A DNA stretch of 64,000 nucleotides from Microbispora sp. NBC_01189 (lineage in GTDB: Bacteria > Actinomycetota > Actinomycetes > Streptosporangiales > Streptosporangiaceae): assembly GCF_036010665.1 (NCBI RefSeq), contig NZ_CP108581.1, forward strand, positions 1,801,501-1,865,500, read 5' to 3'. The notes under the pieces were generated by a model. The model was not told the origin of the DNA, did no database searches, and saw nothing but the letters and a program-made list of their open reading frames with translations. The translations under genes and the position numbers were made by a program. Shown piece by piece: positions 39,722 through 47,290 of this stretch (the first letter of the stretch is position 1; every line of letters starts with the position of its first letter).

Positions 39722-42700
39722 CTCGCCACCTCCTGCTTGGCCTGGGCCGCCGCCAGGCCGTTCACGATCACTCCCGCGAGCGCGACGTACGCCCTGCGGC
39801 CGCCTGTCCGGAGATGGGTGATGTCGACCGGTCCCGGCCGTCCGGGCGCCAGCTCGTCCTCCCAGGGGATGCGGACGATCGCCCGGCACCGGCCGCTGGC
39901 GACCGCCTCCGCCTGCTCCACGTCGGGGAGGCTGCGGCGGCTCACTCCGTTGATCACCATGACCGCCCGCCGCCGCAGGTCGGAGCAGCCGTGGCCGTCG
40001 AGCCACTCGTACGTCATGGCGACCGCCTCGGAGGCGTCCTCGCTCGCGGGGGCGACCAGCACGAGCTGGTCGGCGTACGGCAGGAGGCGGGCGGCCAGCG
40101 CGGCCGCGGGGTCGATGACGGTCAGGCGATAGTGCCGGTCGAGCGCGGCGAGCGTCCGGCGCCAGTCGGCCAGGAACGCGCGTTCCGCGAGGCGCTGGGT
40201 CACCCGGTCGTCGGTGTCCGCTCCGACGACCTCCAGCCCCGACTCGCAGCGCGTCGTGTAGGACCGCATGCCGAGGTAGCCGCTCACCTCCTCGGAGCCC
40301 TCCAGCAGCGAGCTCAGCGTCTCCGGCGACTCGGCGGCGATCCTCGTCGTCAGCGTGCCCTCGCCGGTGTTCGCGTCGAGCGCGAGCACCCGGTCGTCTC
40401 GGTATCGGGCCAGCGTGTGGCCCAGCATTAAGGCCGTGGTCGTCTGCCCGGCGCCGCCCGTGCAGCCGAGCACCATGATCCGCCTGCTGCTGGTCAGCGG
40501 GACACGGGCGCGCGCCTCGTCGACCTCCATGCCGTCCGTACGGCTGCCGCCCACGACCACCTGGGCCAGGCGCCGCCAGCCGCCGGAGGGGTCGCGGCCC
40601 ACCACCGCCTCGACCCGGCGCAGCCTCGGCGGCTCCTCGTGCCCCGGACGGCCGGTCGCGGGCCTGGCGGCCGGCAGCGCGGGACGGGCGCCGGACGGGG
40701 CCGCGTGGCGGGGCACCGCCGGGACCGTCCGGATCGGCATTCCGGTGGGACCCGCCGGAGGCGTGACGCTCCCCTTGCCCGCCGGACCGGGCGATCCCGC
40801 CGCGTCACCGGGCTGGGCATCCCCGGTCTGGACGCCGGGCGGCTGCGGCTCGGAGCGGTGCGCGGCGGGGGGCTGTGAATAGGGCGGCCTGATCCTGATC
40901 GGCTGCGCGGCCGGGGCAGGCACCTCACGGGCCCGGTCCGCGTCCGCGTCGGGGTTGGCCTTGGGGTTGGGGTTGTCCTTGGGGTTGGCCTTGTCCTTGG
41001 GGTTGGCGTTGGGGTTGGGGTTGTCCTTGGGGTTGGCCTTGTCCTTGGGGTTGGCGTTGGGGTTGGGGTTGTCCTTGGGGTTGGCGTTGGCGTCCGAGGG
41101 ACCGGCAGCCGCCGTCGGGCCGATCCGGACCGGCCCGATGACCGTCACGCCCGCGGGCTCGGCGTTCTCCGGGACGTCCCCGGTGTCCCCGATGTCATTG
41201 GCGTCCGCGATGTCCGCGGGCCGATCGGGCGAGGTCTGGGCATGGACCGTCGCGGGAATGACCTCTCCCCACGCGCCGCCCTCCTCACGGGGTCGCACCA
41301 GCCGAGGCGGCCGCCCCCTGCGGTGCTGCGCGAGGACATCGGCGTCGTCGGGCCGCGTGGGGGCTTCACTCCTCCCGCCGCCGCCCTGGTCCCGCTCGTC
41401 GTGGTCCCGCTCATCCTGGTTGCGCTCGTCGTCCGCCCGCCCGGCGGCGGCTTCGGAGGCAGCCTGGGGAGCGCCGGGCTCGGCTCCGCCAGGCGCGGTC
41501 GCGTCCTGTCGCGCGGCCTCGTCGCGGTCGGAAGCTGTCCTCGGCGCGAATTCCTGGACGGCTTCCTGGACGGCTTCCGGGGCGGTGTCTGCGGTGGTTT
41601 CCAGAACGGCCGGTGCGGCCGGGAGGTCCGCGGCCCGCTCGTCATCCGCATCGTGTCGATCCGGGGTCGAGAAGGCCGGGGCGGCGGGCCGTACGGCGCG
41701 GGGTTCGGAGGACGCGGCGAGCCTGCGCAGGCGGCGCAGCGTCTCCGTGCCGATGGGCGGCACGGGATGGGTCTCGGAAGAGGACTCGGCCCGGGGCTCG
41801 GAATGCGTCTCCGAGTTGGCCTCGGAATGGGCCTCGGAGCGGGCCTCGGAGTGGGCCTCGGAGTGGGCCTCGGAGTGGGCCTCGGAGGCGGCGGTGGGGC
41901 TCGCGCCGGGGGCCCGCCTGTCCGAGCCCCGGTCCCGCGGCTCCGCGTCGTGGCCCGTGCTGCCAAGGCCCGTGCTGCTGTGGACCGTGCTGTCGTGGCC
42001 CGTGCTGCCTAGGACTGTGCTGCTGTGGGCAGCGCCGTCGTCCCGTCCGGCGGGTGGCCCGTCGGTGCGACGGTCCCGCACGGGATCGTCCGTGCGGGCG
42101 GGGCTCACCGGCGCGGGTGGGTGCGGCAGGGAGTAGACCCGCTCACCCGTGACGTCGCCCGTCGTGTCACGCTTGGCGGCGGCCGCGGCGCCGCTCCAGG
42201 GGAGCGGGGCGGGGCTGCCGGTGGTGACCGGCACGGCCGCGGCGGCAGCGGCGGCCACCGCGGGGCGCACGACGCGGGACGGGTCGAGCGGCGGCCCGCC
42301 CGCCCGCGCCGCGGCGGCCCGTGCGGCGCCTGCGGGGTGCGCGGTCTCCGGACCGGCGGCGACCTTGACCGAGATCGGGCGACGCGCCCTGGCTCTGACC
42401 CCGCGGGAGACGGCTCCGCCGTTGCCGGTGGGGGCGGGCGGGGTGGCCCGCCAGACGCGCCCGGTGAGGGCGATCTCGTCCGGCTCGTCGAACGGAGCCA
42501 TCCGGCACCAGGTCTTGGGCTCGGCCATGTAGCGAACCTGCGACTGGAGAAGCTCGGTGAGACGCTTGTTCTCGATGACCGGACGGGTGGACAGCCAGGT
42601 GAGCACGCCGGGAGGAACCAGGTAGACGACGTGCCACGGCGCCTCCAGCGGCAGCCTCACCAGGAGGAGGAAGAGCCACCAGGGTACGGAGACACCCACG

Positions 42701-42807
42701 AACACACCGATCCAGACGACTGGAAGCGGCATCGGCAGCCGTAGGTCGTACAGCTTGTACAGCCGCTTCTCGATACGCCAGATATTGGTATATGTGGGCA
42801 GATCCAC
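39718..42807 (-). CDS. TcpE/VirB3-like membrane domain fused to a MinD/ParA-like domain with defective P-loop
   Basis: A 1029-residue fusion. The N-terminus (about 1-110) has MDLPTYTNIWRIEKRLYKLYD and two adjacent helices, typical of TcpE/VirB3-like conjugation proteins. Residues about 150-740 are disordered, with EAHSEAHSE and NANPKDKANPKDNPNP repeats. The C-terminal 255 residues have the MinD/ParA fold pattern, with LALDANTGEG and a Walker B-like TVIDPAAAL. The P-loop reads CTGGAGQTTT (residues 782-791): both the signature Lys and the catalytic Lys of KGGxGKTT are replaced (Thr, and Gln788). ATP hydrolysis is doubtful. The C-terminal domain may act as a scaffold that positions the secretion apparatus. 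It overlaps the 30-codon ORF downstream. Confidence 0.85.
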   Translation of the reverse strand: MDLPTYTNIWRIEKRLYKLYDLRLPMPLPVVWIGVFVGVSVPWWLFLLLVRLPLEAPWHVVYLVPPGVLTWLSTRPVIENKRLTELLQSQVRYMAEPKTWCRMAPFDEPDEIALTGRVWRATPPAPTGNGGAVSRGVRARARRPISVKVAAGPETAHPAGAARAAAARAGGPPLDPSRVVRPAVAAAAAAAVPVTTGSPAPLPWSGAAAAAKRDTTGDVTGERVYSLPHPPAPVSPARTDDPVRDRRTDGPPAGRDDGAAHSSTVLGSTGHDSTVHSSTGLGSTGHDAEPRDRGSDRRAPGASPTAASEAHSEAHSEAHSEARSEAHSEANSETHSEPRAESSSETHPVPPIGTETLRRLRRLAASSEPRAVRPAAPAFSTPDRHDADDERAADLPAAPAVLETTADTAPEAVQEAVQEFAPRTASDRDEAARQDATAPGGAEPGAPQAASEAAAGRADDERNQDERDHDERDQGGGGRSEAPTRPDDADVLAQHRRGRPPRLVRPREEGGAWGEVIPATVHAQTSPDRPADIADANDIGDTGDVPENAEPAGVTVIGPVRIGPTAAAGPSDANANPKDNPNPNANPKDKANPKDNPNPNANPKDKANPKDNPNPKANPDADADRAREVPAPAAQPIRIRPPYSQPPAAHRSEPQPPGVQTGDAQPGDAAGSPGPAGKGSVTPPAGPTGMPIRTVPAVPRHAAPSGARPALPAARPATGRPGHEEPPRLRRVEAVVGRDPSGGWRRLAQVVVGGSRTDGMEVDEARARVPLTSSRRIMVLGCTGGAGQTTTALMLGHTLARYRDDRVLALDANTGEGTLTTRIAAESPETLSSLLEGSEEVSGYLGMRSYTTRCESGLEVVGADTDDRVTQRLAERAFLADWRRTLAALDRHYRLTVIDPAAALAARLLPYADQLVLVAPASEDASEAVAMTYEWLDGHGCSDLRRRAVMVINGVSRRSLPDVEQAEAVASGRCRAIVRIPWEDELAPGRPGPVDITHLRTGGRRAYVALAGVIVNGLAAAQAKQEVAR
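40951..41093. repeat. 48-bp tandem repeat, G-quadruplex prone
   Basis: A 48-bp unit of TTGGGGTTGGGGTTGTCC-type sequence is repeated about 2.6 times. It encodes a 16-residue NANPKD/KANPKD unit on the minus strand, while the plus strand carries closely spaced GGGG runs. Confidence 0.93.
41795..41895. repeat. 12-bp tandem repeat encoding EAHS units
   Basis: GCCTCGGAGTGG and near copies run in tandem in the disordered linker of the TcpE-MinD fusion, encoding repeated Glu-Ala-His/Arg/Asn-Ser. Confidence 0.92.
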
Positions 42808-42829
42808 CCCGAACCTCCTCTCCGCCCGA

Positions 42830-43120
42830 TCACTTGATCCCGAGCGCGCCCGCGATGGCCTTCGCTGTCACCTCGATGATGTTGGGAACATAGAAGATCA
42901 CACCGATCGCGATCGCCAGGATGATGAACTGCACGAACCTGGTGATCTCGCGGGTGAAGAGGAAGAAGATCGCCACGACGGAGACGACCGCGAGGAACAG
43001 CGGGGCGAAGAACTTCCTGAGGAAATCAGCGAGACCTTCGGTGTTGATGCCCGTCACCGGCGCCGGTGACGACGGTGCGGCCAGATCAAGGAAATGATCC
43101 GCGATGGTCTTCACAATCAA
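42830..43120 (-). CDS. Small two-helix membrane protein (TcpD/VirB2-like position)
   Basis: A 96-residue protein with two transmembrane segments (about 36-56 and 62-85), a short polar N-terminus and an amphipathic end. Gene order after TcpC and before TcpE corresponds to TcpD of pCW3, and size and topology also fit a pilin-like VirB2; sequence alone does not distinguish these. The start is TTG 43120: GGGAGGG lies 6 bases upstream, while the next candidate GTG (43114) is too far from it. The TcpE-MinD gene starts 22 bp downstream. Confidence 0.75.
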   Translation of the reverse strand: MIVKTIADHFLDLAAPSSPAPVTGINTEGLADFLRKFFAPLFLAVVSVVAIFFLFTREITRFVQFIILAIAIGVIFYVPNIIEVTAKAIAGALGIK

Positions 43121-43170
43121 CTCTCGCCCTCCCGGGGGTGTGGATCAGCGATGTCTGTACCGGGCATGCG

Positions 43171-44172
43171 CTACCCCACGGACCGGTTCGCACCCTGGAT
43201 GTCCTTGACGAACCACTTGCCGCCCTGCTTCTCAACCGTCAGCTCGTAGGCCTGCTCGAGGCCCCCCGGCTCGCCGGCCGGGTCCTGGGACGGACTCGGC
43301 GCCGCCGCGTCCCCGGACGCCACTGCCCACACCACCACCGCGGTCACCTTCCTGCTGTCGGCACCACCTGGTGGCACGAACATCTTCTTGAGCTCTGCGA
43401 AGGTGAACCTGCCGTTGAAGCCCTCGATCGTCACGCCGTTCGCGACGTATCGCTGCAGATCCGCCTGGTTACCCGCCGCGTACGCCTTGAAGAAGCCTTC
43501 GAGCGGGGGACGCAGTTCGGCCTCGGTGGCGGAGTCGCTGTCGGGCTCGGGAAGCTGGGGCAGACCGGCCGGGCCGGGGTCGGGCAGCAGGGCGGGCTGC
43601 GCCGAGACAACGAACCTGCCGCCGTCGTAGTAGACCGGCACGGACAGCAGGCCACGGGAGTCCCCGGACTGGTACGACACGCTCACCCGGGCATTGCGGT
43701 CGTCGATCACGTCGATCCCCGCGTACTGGAAGGCTCCGGCGGACATGCGCCCGTAGCCGTTCCAGCCGAACTGCGCGTCGGCGCCCTCCGGCAGGAACGC
43801 CTTCAGCCGTTCCGCACGCTGCTGGGGATTGGCCGCGTCGTAGTTGAGGTAAACCGCCGCGAACTGGTCCGCGAAGGCCGCCGCCCGCGTCGTCGGGAAG
43901 GCGGACACGGCCGTCTCGGCCGGAGCGGTGCCGGTGTCCTGCATGGAGCGCTCGAACAGGGCCCGGACGCCGTTGACCACGATCACGATGATCAGAGCCC
44001 AGAGGATCGCCCGCCCGGCCCAGACGAGCCAGCGGCCTCCGCCGCCGCTCCATCCCCTGCGCCGGGGGGCGGTGCCGTGAGGGGCTGCCGACCGGTCGAA
44101 GCCCTCCGGAGGGTACAGCTCAGGGTCGCCAGCGATCCGAGGATCCTGCTGGACGTCTGACCTGCGAGCCAT
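43171..44172 (-). CDS. TcpC/VirB8-like conjugation-type assembly protein
   Basis: A 333-residue bitopic protein with a cytoplasmic N-terminus, a transmembrane helix (about 49-70) and two consecutive NTF2-like domains outside the membrane (about 90-205 and 220-330), the arrangement known from TcpC and Orf13 of Gram-positive conjugative elements. YELTVEKQGGKWFVKDI near the C-terminus is typical of the second domain. ATG 44172 is preferred over GTG 44175 by the spacing from GGAGG. It is the first gene of the minus-strand T4SS-like operon, 50 bp ahead of the small two-helix gene. Confidence 0.87.
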   Translation of the reverse strand: MARRSDVQQDPRIAGDPELYPPEGFDRSAAPHGTAPRRRGWSGGGGRWLVWAGRAILWALIIVIVVNGVRALFERSMQDTGTAPAETAVSAFPTTRAAAFADQFAAVYLNYDAANPQQRAERLKAFLPEGADAQFGWNGYGRMSAGAFQYAGIDVIDDRNARVSVSYQSGDSRGLLSVPVYYDGGRFVVSAQPALLPDPGPAGLPQLPEPDSDSATEAELRPPLEGFFKAYAAGNQADLQRYVANGVTIEGFNGRFTFAELKKMFVPPGGADSRKVTAVVVWAVASGDAAAPSPSQDPAGEPGGLEQAYELTVEKQGGKWFVKDIQGANRSVG

Positions 44173-44548
44173 CACGCCTCCGCTCGCGCCGATCCATCCG
44201 GCTGGCGCGGTTTCCTCTTGCTCTCGTTCCGGTTAGCCGCATTGAAGTATTCACCCTAGCGGTCTAGCCAATTCTTCCAGGTAAGCCACGCCCATGGTGC
44301 AAGCATCGCCGCGAGCGAGCAAACCAGGTCTACATCGCGTTGCGGGGCGCCAAGCCTATCCACTCTGCGGAAAAGTGCGTTATGCCTGGCCAGCGGGGCT
44401 GGCGATTACCTAACCGCCATCTATTGGTGTCTTCACAGCCTGGAGAGATGGCGGTGCGGACGTACCGCTCGGAGCCGGCCCCCGCACGCGAGGGTCCCGC
44501 ACGCGGCACGTGCGGGACCCTCTCCGATCGGTCGTGCGCGCTCTCCCG
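44173..44548. other. 376-bp intergenic region ahead of the T4SS-like operon
   Basis: No gene-like frame is seen. The region is distinctly less GC-rich between about 44215 and 44450 than its surroundings and should hold the promoter of the minus-strand operon. A terminator for the upstream secreted-protein gene sits at 44491-44521. Confidence 0.6.
44491..44521. terminator. Terminator hairpin after the secreted-protein gene
   Basis: A perfect 13-bp stem (44491-44503 with 44509-44521) with a 5-base loop. It separates the secreted protein gene from the T4SS-like operon, which must therefore have its own promoter. Confidence 0.88.
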
Positions 44549-45112
44549 TCACTCGCAGGAGGACGAGTAGGGCGCGCTCTCCTGCCCGAGGCTCGACTCC
44601 TCCTCCTGGTACGACGACCGCTGCGCCGACTCCAGCGAGGACTGCTCGGCCGACTCCAGGGACGACTCCGGCGAGGACGGGAGCGAGGACGACTCGCTCG
44701 GCAGCTGCGCCGTGGCGTCGCTCGCCAGCTGCTGGATGCGCTGCTGGGCGCTCGCAGCCTCGTCCCTGATGCGCCGCATGGCGCCGGCGGCCTCCGCGTT
44801 GATGTCGGCCCGCGCCTGCTCCATCGCGCCGCTCAGGCCGCTCATGCCGGCGATCGCCCGCGGCATCGCCATCAGGGGGGCGGGCAGTTCCGGTACGGCG
44901 ATCGTGGAGATGACCGGCGCTTCGGCGACCGTGCTCAGCGACGGCTCCAGGACGGTGGTGTAGGCCACCGAGCGGGCCGATCCGCCCGGCACCCTTTCCT
45001 GCGGCGCGATCGTGGCGGCGGAGGCCGCGCCGCTCGCCAGAGCGACCCCTCCGGCCGTGAGCGTCGCGGCGATGATCGCCGAGAGAGCGAGCTGTCCGGA
45101 CTTCCAGTGCAT
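44549..45112 (-). CDS. Secreted Ser/Glu-rich protein of unknown function
   Basis: A 187-residue protein. A signal peptide (about 1-33, ending ASA-A) is followed by a hydrophobic/Pro middle, a helical and probably coiled-coil region (about 95-140, with regularly spaced Ala, Arg and Gln) and a tail of SSLESAEQSSLESAQRSS-like repeats ending in Cys-Glu. No family is recognised. AAGGAGGGACC precedes ATG 45112. It lies immediately upstream of the T4SS-like operon but is separated by a terminator. A substrate or surface partner of that apparatus is conceivable, but only its position suggests it. Confidence 0.75.
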   Translation of the reverse strand: MHWKSGQLALSAIIAATLTAGGVALASGAASAATIAPQERVPGGSARSVAYTTVLEPSLSTVAEAPVISTIAVPELPAPLMAMPRAIAGMSGLSGAMEQARADINAEAAGAMRRIRDEAASAQQRIQQLASDATAQLPSESSSLPSSPESSLESAEQSSLESAQRSSYQEEESSLGQESAPYSSSCE

Positions 45113-45488
45113 GGTCCCTCCTTGGGCCCGTATCGGGCCGCACAGGTCGAGCCACCTGGGCTTTTCCCCGGTTCCCGAATTGCGCCGCGGGCGTCTCCCT
45201 CTCCCCGATCAAGCCGACATACAGCCGAAATGGGATCAATTACTGAAAAGGGAGGGTTCACCTGACGAGTCGCCACCCAACGGCCTCAATTCGATGCTCA
45301 GTGGAGCGTCCCGAGGGCGTCCAGGGCATTTGATACAAGCGTTTCCGCAGGCCATGGAGGATCTGACCGATGGGAGAACCGCGACGGATGTTACCGGCAC
45401 GCGTCTTGAGACCGGCTTGTACGGAAGGGGACTCCGAGGTGGGAGGAGGAGTGAGGAGACCGATGGCCGTTGGCCGCCGGCCCCGGCG
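45113..45488. other. 376-bp intergenic region
   Basis: No supported gene. It is the 5' region of the secreted-protein gene and the 3' region of the globin fusion gene. A relatively AT-rich patch at about 45225-45265 is the likeliest promoter area; no clear terminator was found. Confidence 0.5.
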
Positions 45489-46238
45489 TCAGGGCTGGTA
45501 GGGCGGCATGACGCCCCAGCCCCAGCGCGGCACCGGCTCCTCGCCCGGCGGCGTGGCTCCCGGCTGCGAGAAGTGGACGGCCAGACGGGTGCCCCACTCG
45601 ACGTAACCCGCGAACGCCGCCCTGAACTCCGGGTCGGCGGGCAGCCCCACCTCGTCGGCCGCGTCCATGAGCAGGCTCACCCACCTGCGGCGCTGCTGCT
45701 CCGTGATGCCCTTGCCGAGGTGGTGGGAGACCATGTGCGAGTGACCGCCGCGCTCCTCGCTGTAGCGGGCCGGGCCGCCGAAGACCTCGCCGAGCCACAT
45801 CGCCACGTACGCGGGATGGCGGCTGTCCATGTGCGCGAAGAGCGGTCCGACCAGGTCGTCGTCCTTGACCCGCCCGTAGAACGCCTCGGTCAGCCGCTCC
45901 AGCGCCCGCGCGCCTCCCGCCCACTCGAACAGCGTGGGCTCGGTCTTCTCGATCACCTTCTCGTAGTGCCGCATCTCCTCGATGTCCGACACGTACGGCT
46001 TGATCTCGGCGAAGAACTCCCGGAAGTGCTCGCTGCCGCGGAAGCCCTCAAGGTGGTCGCGGGCCGAGGTCCAGGTGATCCGCAGGATGTAGCACGCGGG
46101 CTCGTCCACGCAGCGGGACAGTTCGTAGTCGAGGCACTGCGGCGTCCGCCCGAGCGGCACGACGGCGCGCCGGTAGGCGGCCTCGAACTCCTCCCCGTCG
46201 GGGACCCGGTAACGGATGTATTCGACGATCACCAGCAT
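45489..46238 (-). CDS. Antibiotic-biosynthesis-monooxygenase domain fused to truncated hemoglobin
   Basis: A 249-residue two-domain protein. Residues about 1-100 form an ABM ferredoxin-like domain (VIVEYIRYRV, ITWTSARDHLEGF). Residues about 105-235 form a group II-type truncated globin, with heme-side segments LFEWAGG, GHSHMVSHHLG (the proximal His is probably in SHHLG) and QRRRWVSLL. I recall the same fusion being described in Streptomyces. A role in oxygen- or NO-related oxidation of a small substrate is plausible; the substrate is unknown. ATG 46238 begins MLVIVEY. Confidence 0.88.
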   Translation of the reverse strand: MLVIVEYIRYRVPDGEEFEAAYRRAVVPLGRTPQCLDYELSRCVDEPACYILRITWTSARDHLEGFRGSEHFREFFAEIKPYVSDIEEMRHYEKVIEKTEPTLFEWAGGARALERLTEAFYGRVKDDDLVGPLFAHMDSRHPAYVAMWLGEVFGGPARYSEERGGHSHMVSHHLGKGITEQQRRRWVSLLMDAADEVGLPADPEFRAAFAGYVEWGTRLAVHFSQPGATPPGEEPVPRWGWGVMPPYQP

Positions 46239-46246
46239 CCACCCTT

Positions 46247-46260
46247 TGTAATTATGTAAT
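46247..46260. promoter_or_regulatory. AT-rich direct repeat before the globin fusion gene
   Basis: TGTAAT-TA-TGTAAT, an unusually AT-rich 14-mer for this DNA, lies 9 bases before the start codon. It could be a -10 region or the site of a regulator. Confidence 0.35.
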
Positions 46261-46293
46261 CAAGAGCAAAGCTACCCCTCCACAACGAAACGA

Positions 46294-47235
46294 TCAATGG
46301 ATGCGGTCGAGACCCGTCAGTCCGGCCGAGAGCGCCCAGAGACGGGCCGCCGCGCCGTCGTCCGCCGGGCCGTCTCCGGTGACGCGGCAGTCGGCGCAGT
46401 AGTCACCGCCGCGCCCGTCGAGCTCGCGTGACGTGGCGGCCCAGACCGGCGTCGCCGCACCCCGCTCGGGTGCCCTGAACAGGCCGGGCGCCGCGTTGCC
46501 CGCGGCGTCGATCCAGCCGGCGGCGACCATCTCGCCGGCCGTGAGGTGTCGCTGCAGCGGAGTGCGGATCCAGCCGGGGTTGACCGAGAACGCGTGGACC
46601 CCGTACGGACCTCCCAGCTGATCCAGGTGGCGGGCGAACAGGATGTTCGCGAGCTTCGACTGGCCGTAGGCCGCCCACTTGTCGTAGCCGCGGGTGAACT
46701 GCGGGTCGTCCCACCGGATGCGCCAGTCCGCGTCGTACCCGGAGGAGACCGAGACGACGCGGGCCGCGCCGGCGGCCGTGAGGGCGGGCCACAGCAGGTG
46801 CGTCAGCGCGTAGTGGCCCAGGTGGTTGACGGCGAACTGCGCCTCCCAGCCGGGCCCCACCCGGGTCTCGGGGCAGGCCATGATCCCGGCGCCGGCGATC
46901 AGGATGCCGAGGGGAGCCCGCCGGCGCAGGAACCGTTCGGCGAACGCCCGTACGGAATCAAGGTCGGCGAGGTCGAGTCGCTCGACCTCGGCCCTGTCGA
47001 CGCCGGCGAGTGCCTGCCGCGCCGTCTCGGGCCGGCGAGCCGGGACGACGACGCGCGCCCCGGCCCCGGCGAGCGCGCGGGTCGCCGCGAGACCCAGGCC
47101 GGAGTATCCGCCGGTGACGACCGCGGTCCTGCCGGTCAGGTCGATCCCCGCGAGAACCTCGGCGGCCGTGCTGCCGGGGCCGAACCCGCCGTGTCTGGTG
47201 TCCTGCCCTGTGTCACCCGTCATGTCGCTGGTCAT
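46294..47235 (-). CDS. Short-chain dehydrogenase/reductase
   Basis: A 313-residue NAD(P)-dependent oxidoreductase of the retinol-dehydrogenase-like SDR group. The cofactor motif is TGGYSGLG (about residue 41), NHLGHY follows the NAG-equivalent AGAG, and the catalytic Ser (VSVSSG), Tyr and Lys (YGQSK) are all present. DCRVTGDG near the C-terminus is common in this group. The start ATG 47235 has no Shine-Dalgarno; a promoter with a 19-base spacer ends 7 bases ahead, so the mRNA is probably leaderless. It is divergent from a MerR gene that likely controls it. Confidence 0.92.
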   Translation of the reverse strand: MTSDMTGDTGQDTRHGGFGPGSTAAEVLAGIDLTGRTAVVTGGYSGLGLAATRALAGAGARVVVPARRPETARQALAGVDRAEVERLDLADLDSVRAFAERFLRRRAPLGILIAGAGIMACPETRVGPGWEAQFAVNHLGHYALTHLLWPALTAAGAARVVSVSSGYDADWRIRWDDPQFTRGYDKWAAYGQSKLANILFARHLDQLGGPYGVHAFSVNPGWIRTPLQRHLTAGEMVAAGWIDAAGNAAPGLFRAPERGAATPVWAATSRELDGRGGDYCADCRVTGDGPADDGAAARLWALSAGLTGLDRIH

Positions 47236-47242
47236 GGCGCAG

Positions 47243-47273
47243 ACGCTAGGTGTTCGACCGAGGTCTAGGTCAA
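47243..47273 (-). promoter_or_regulatory. MerR-type promoter with 19-base spacer
   Basis: On the minus strand TTGACC, a 19-base spacer and TAGCGT precede the SDR gene. The spacer contains GACC-TC-GGTC. Overlong spacers with a dyad between -35 and -10 are the hallmark of MerR-activated promoters. A weaker plus-strand -10 (TACGAT, 47279-47284) could serve the MerR gene. Confidence 0.6.
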
Positions 47274-47290
47274 CCGGTTACGATCACCGC

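Noticed and set aside
40951-41093. Possible CRISPR array (regular repeats)
   Set aside because: Repeats are contiguous, in frame and without unique spacers. The same holds for 41795-41895 and 52780-52839. No cas genes are present.
40955-42136. Long plus-strand open frame of about 390 codons opposite the TcpE-MinD gene
   Set aside because: It begins in the NANP-type repeat, has a Leu/Gly repeat N-terminus and Ser/Arg-rich low-complexity sequence, and no ribosome site. It is a mirror of the real minus-strand gene in GC-rich DNA.
32354-44172. Integrative conjugative element
   Set aside because: No integrase, relaxase, VirD4, replication initiator, tRNA attachment site or flanking direct repeats were found. 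The cluster is therefore reported as an orphan secretion-like system.
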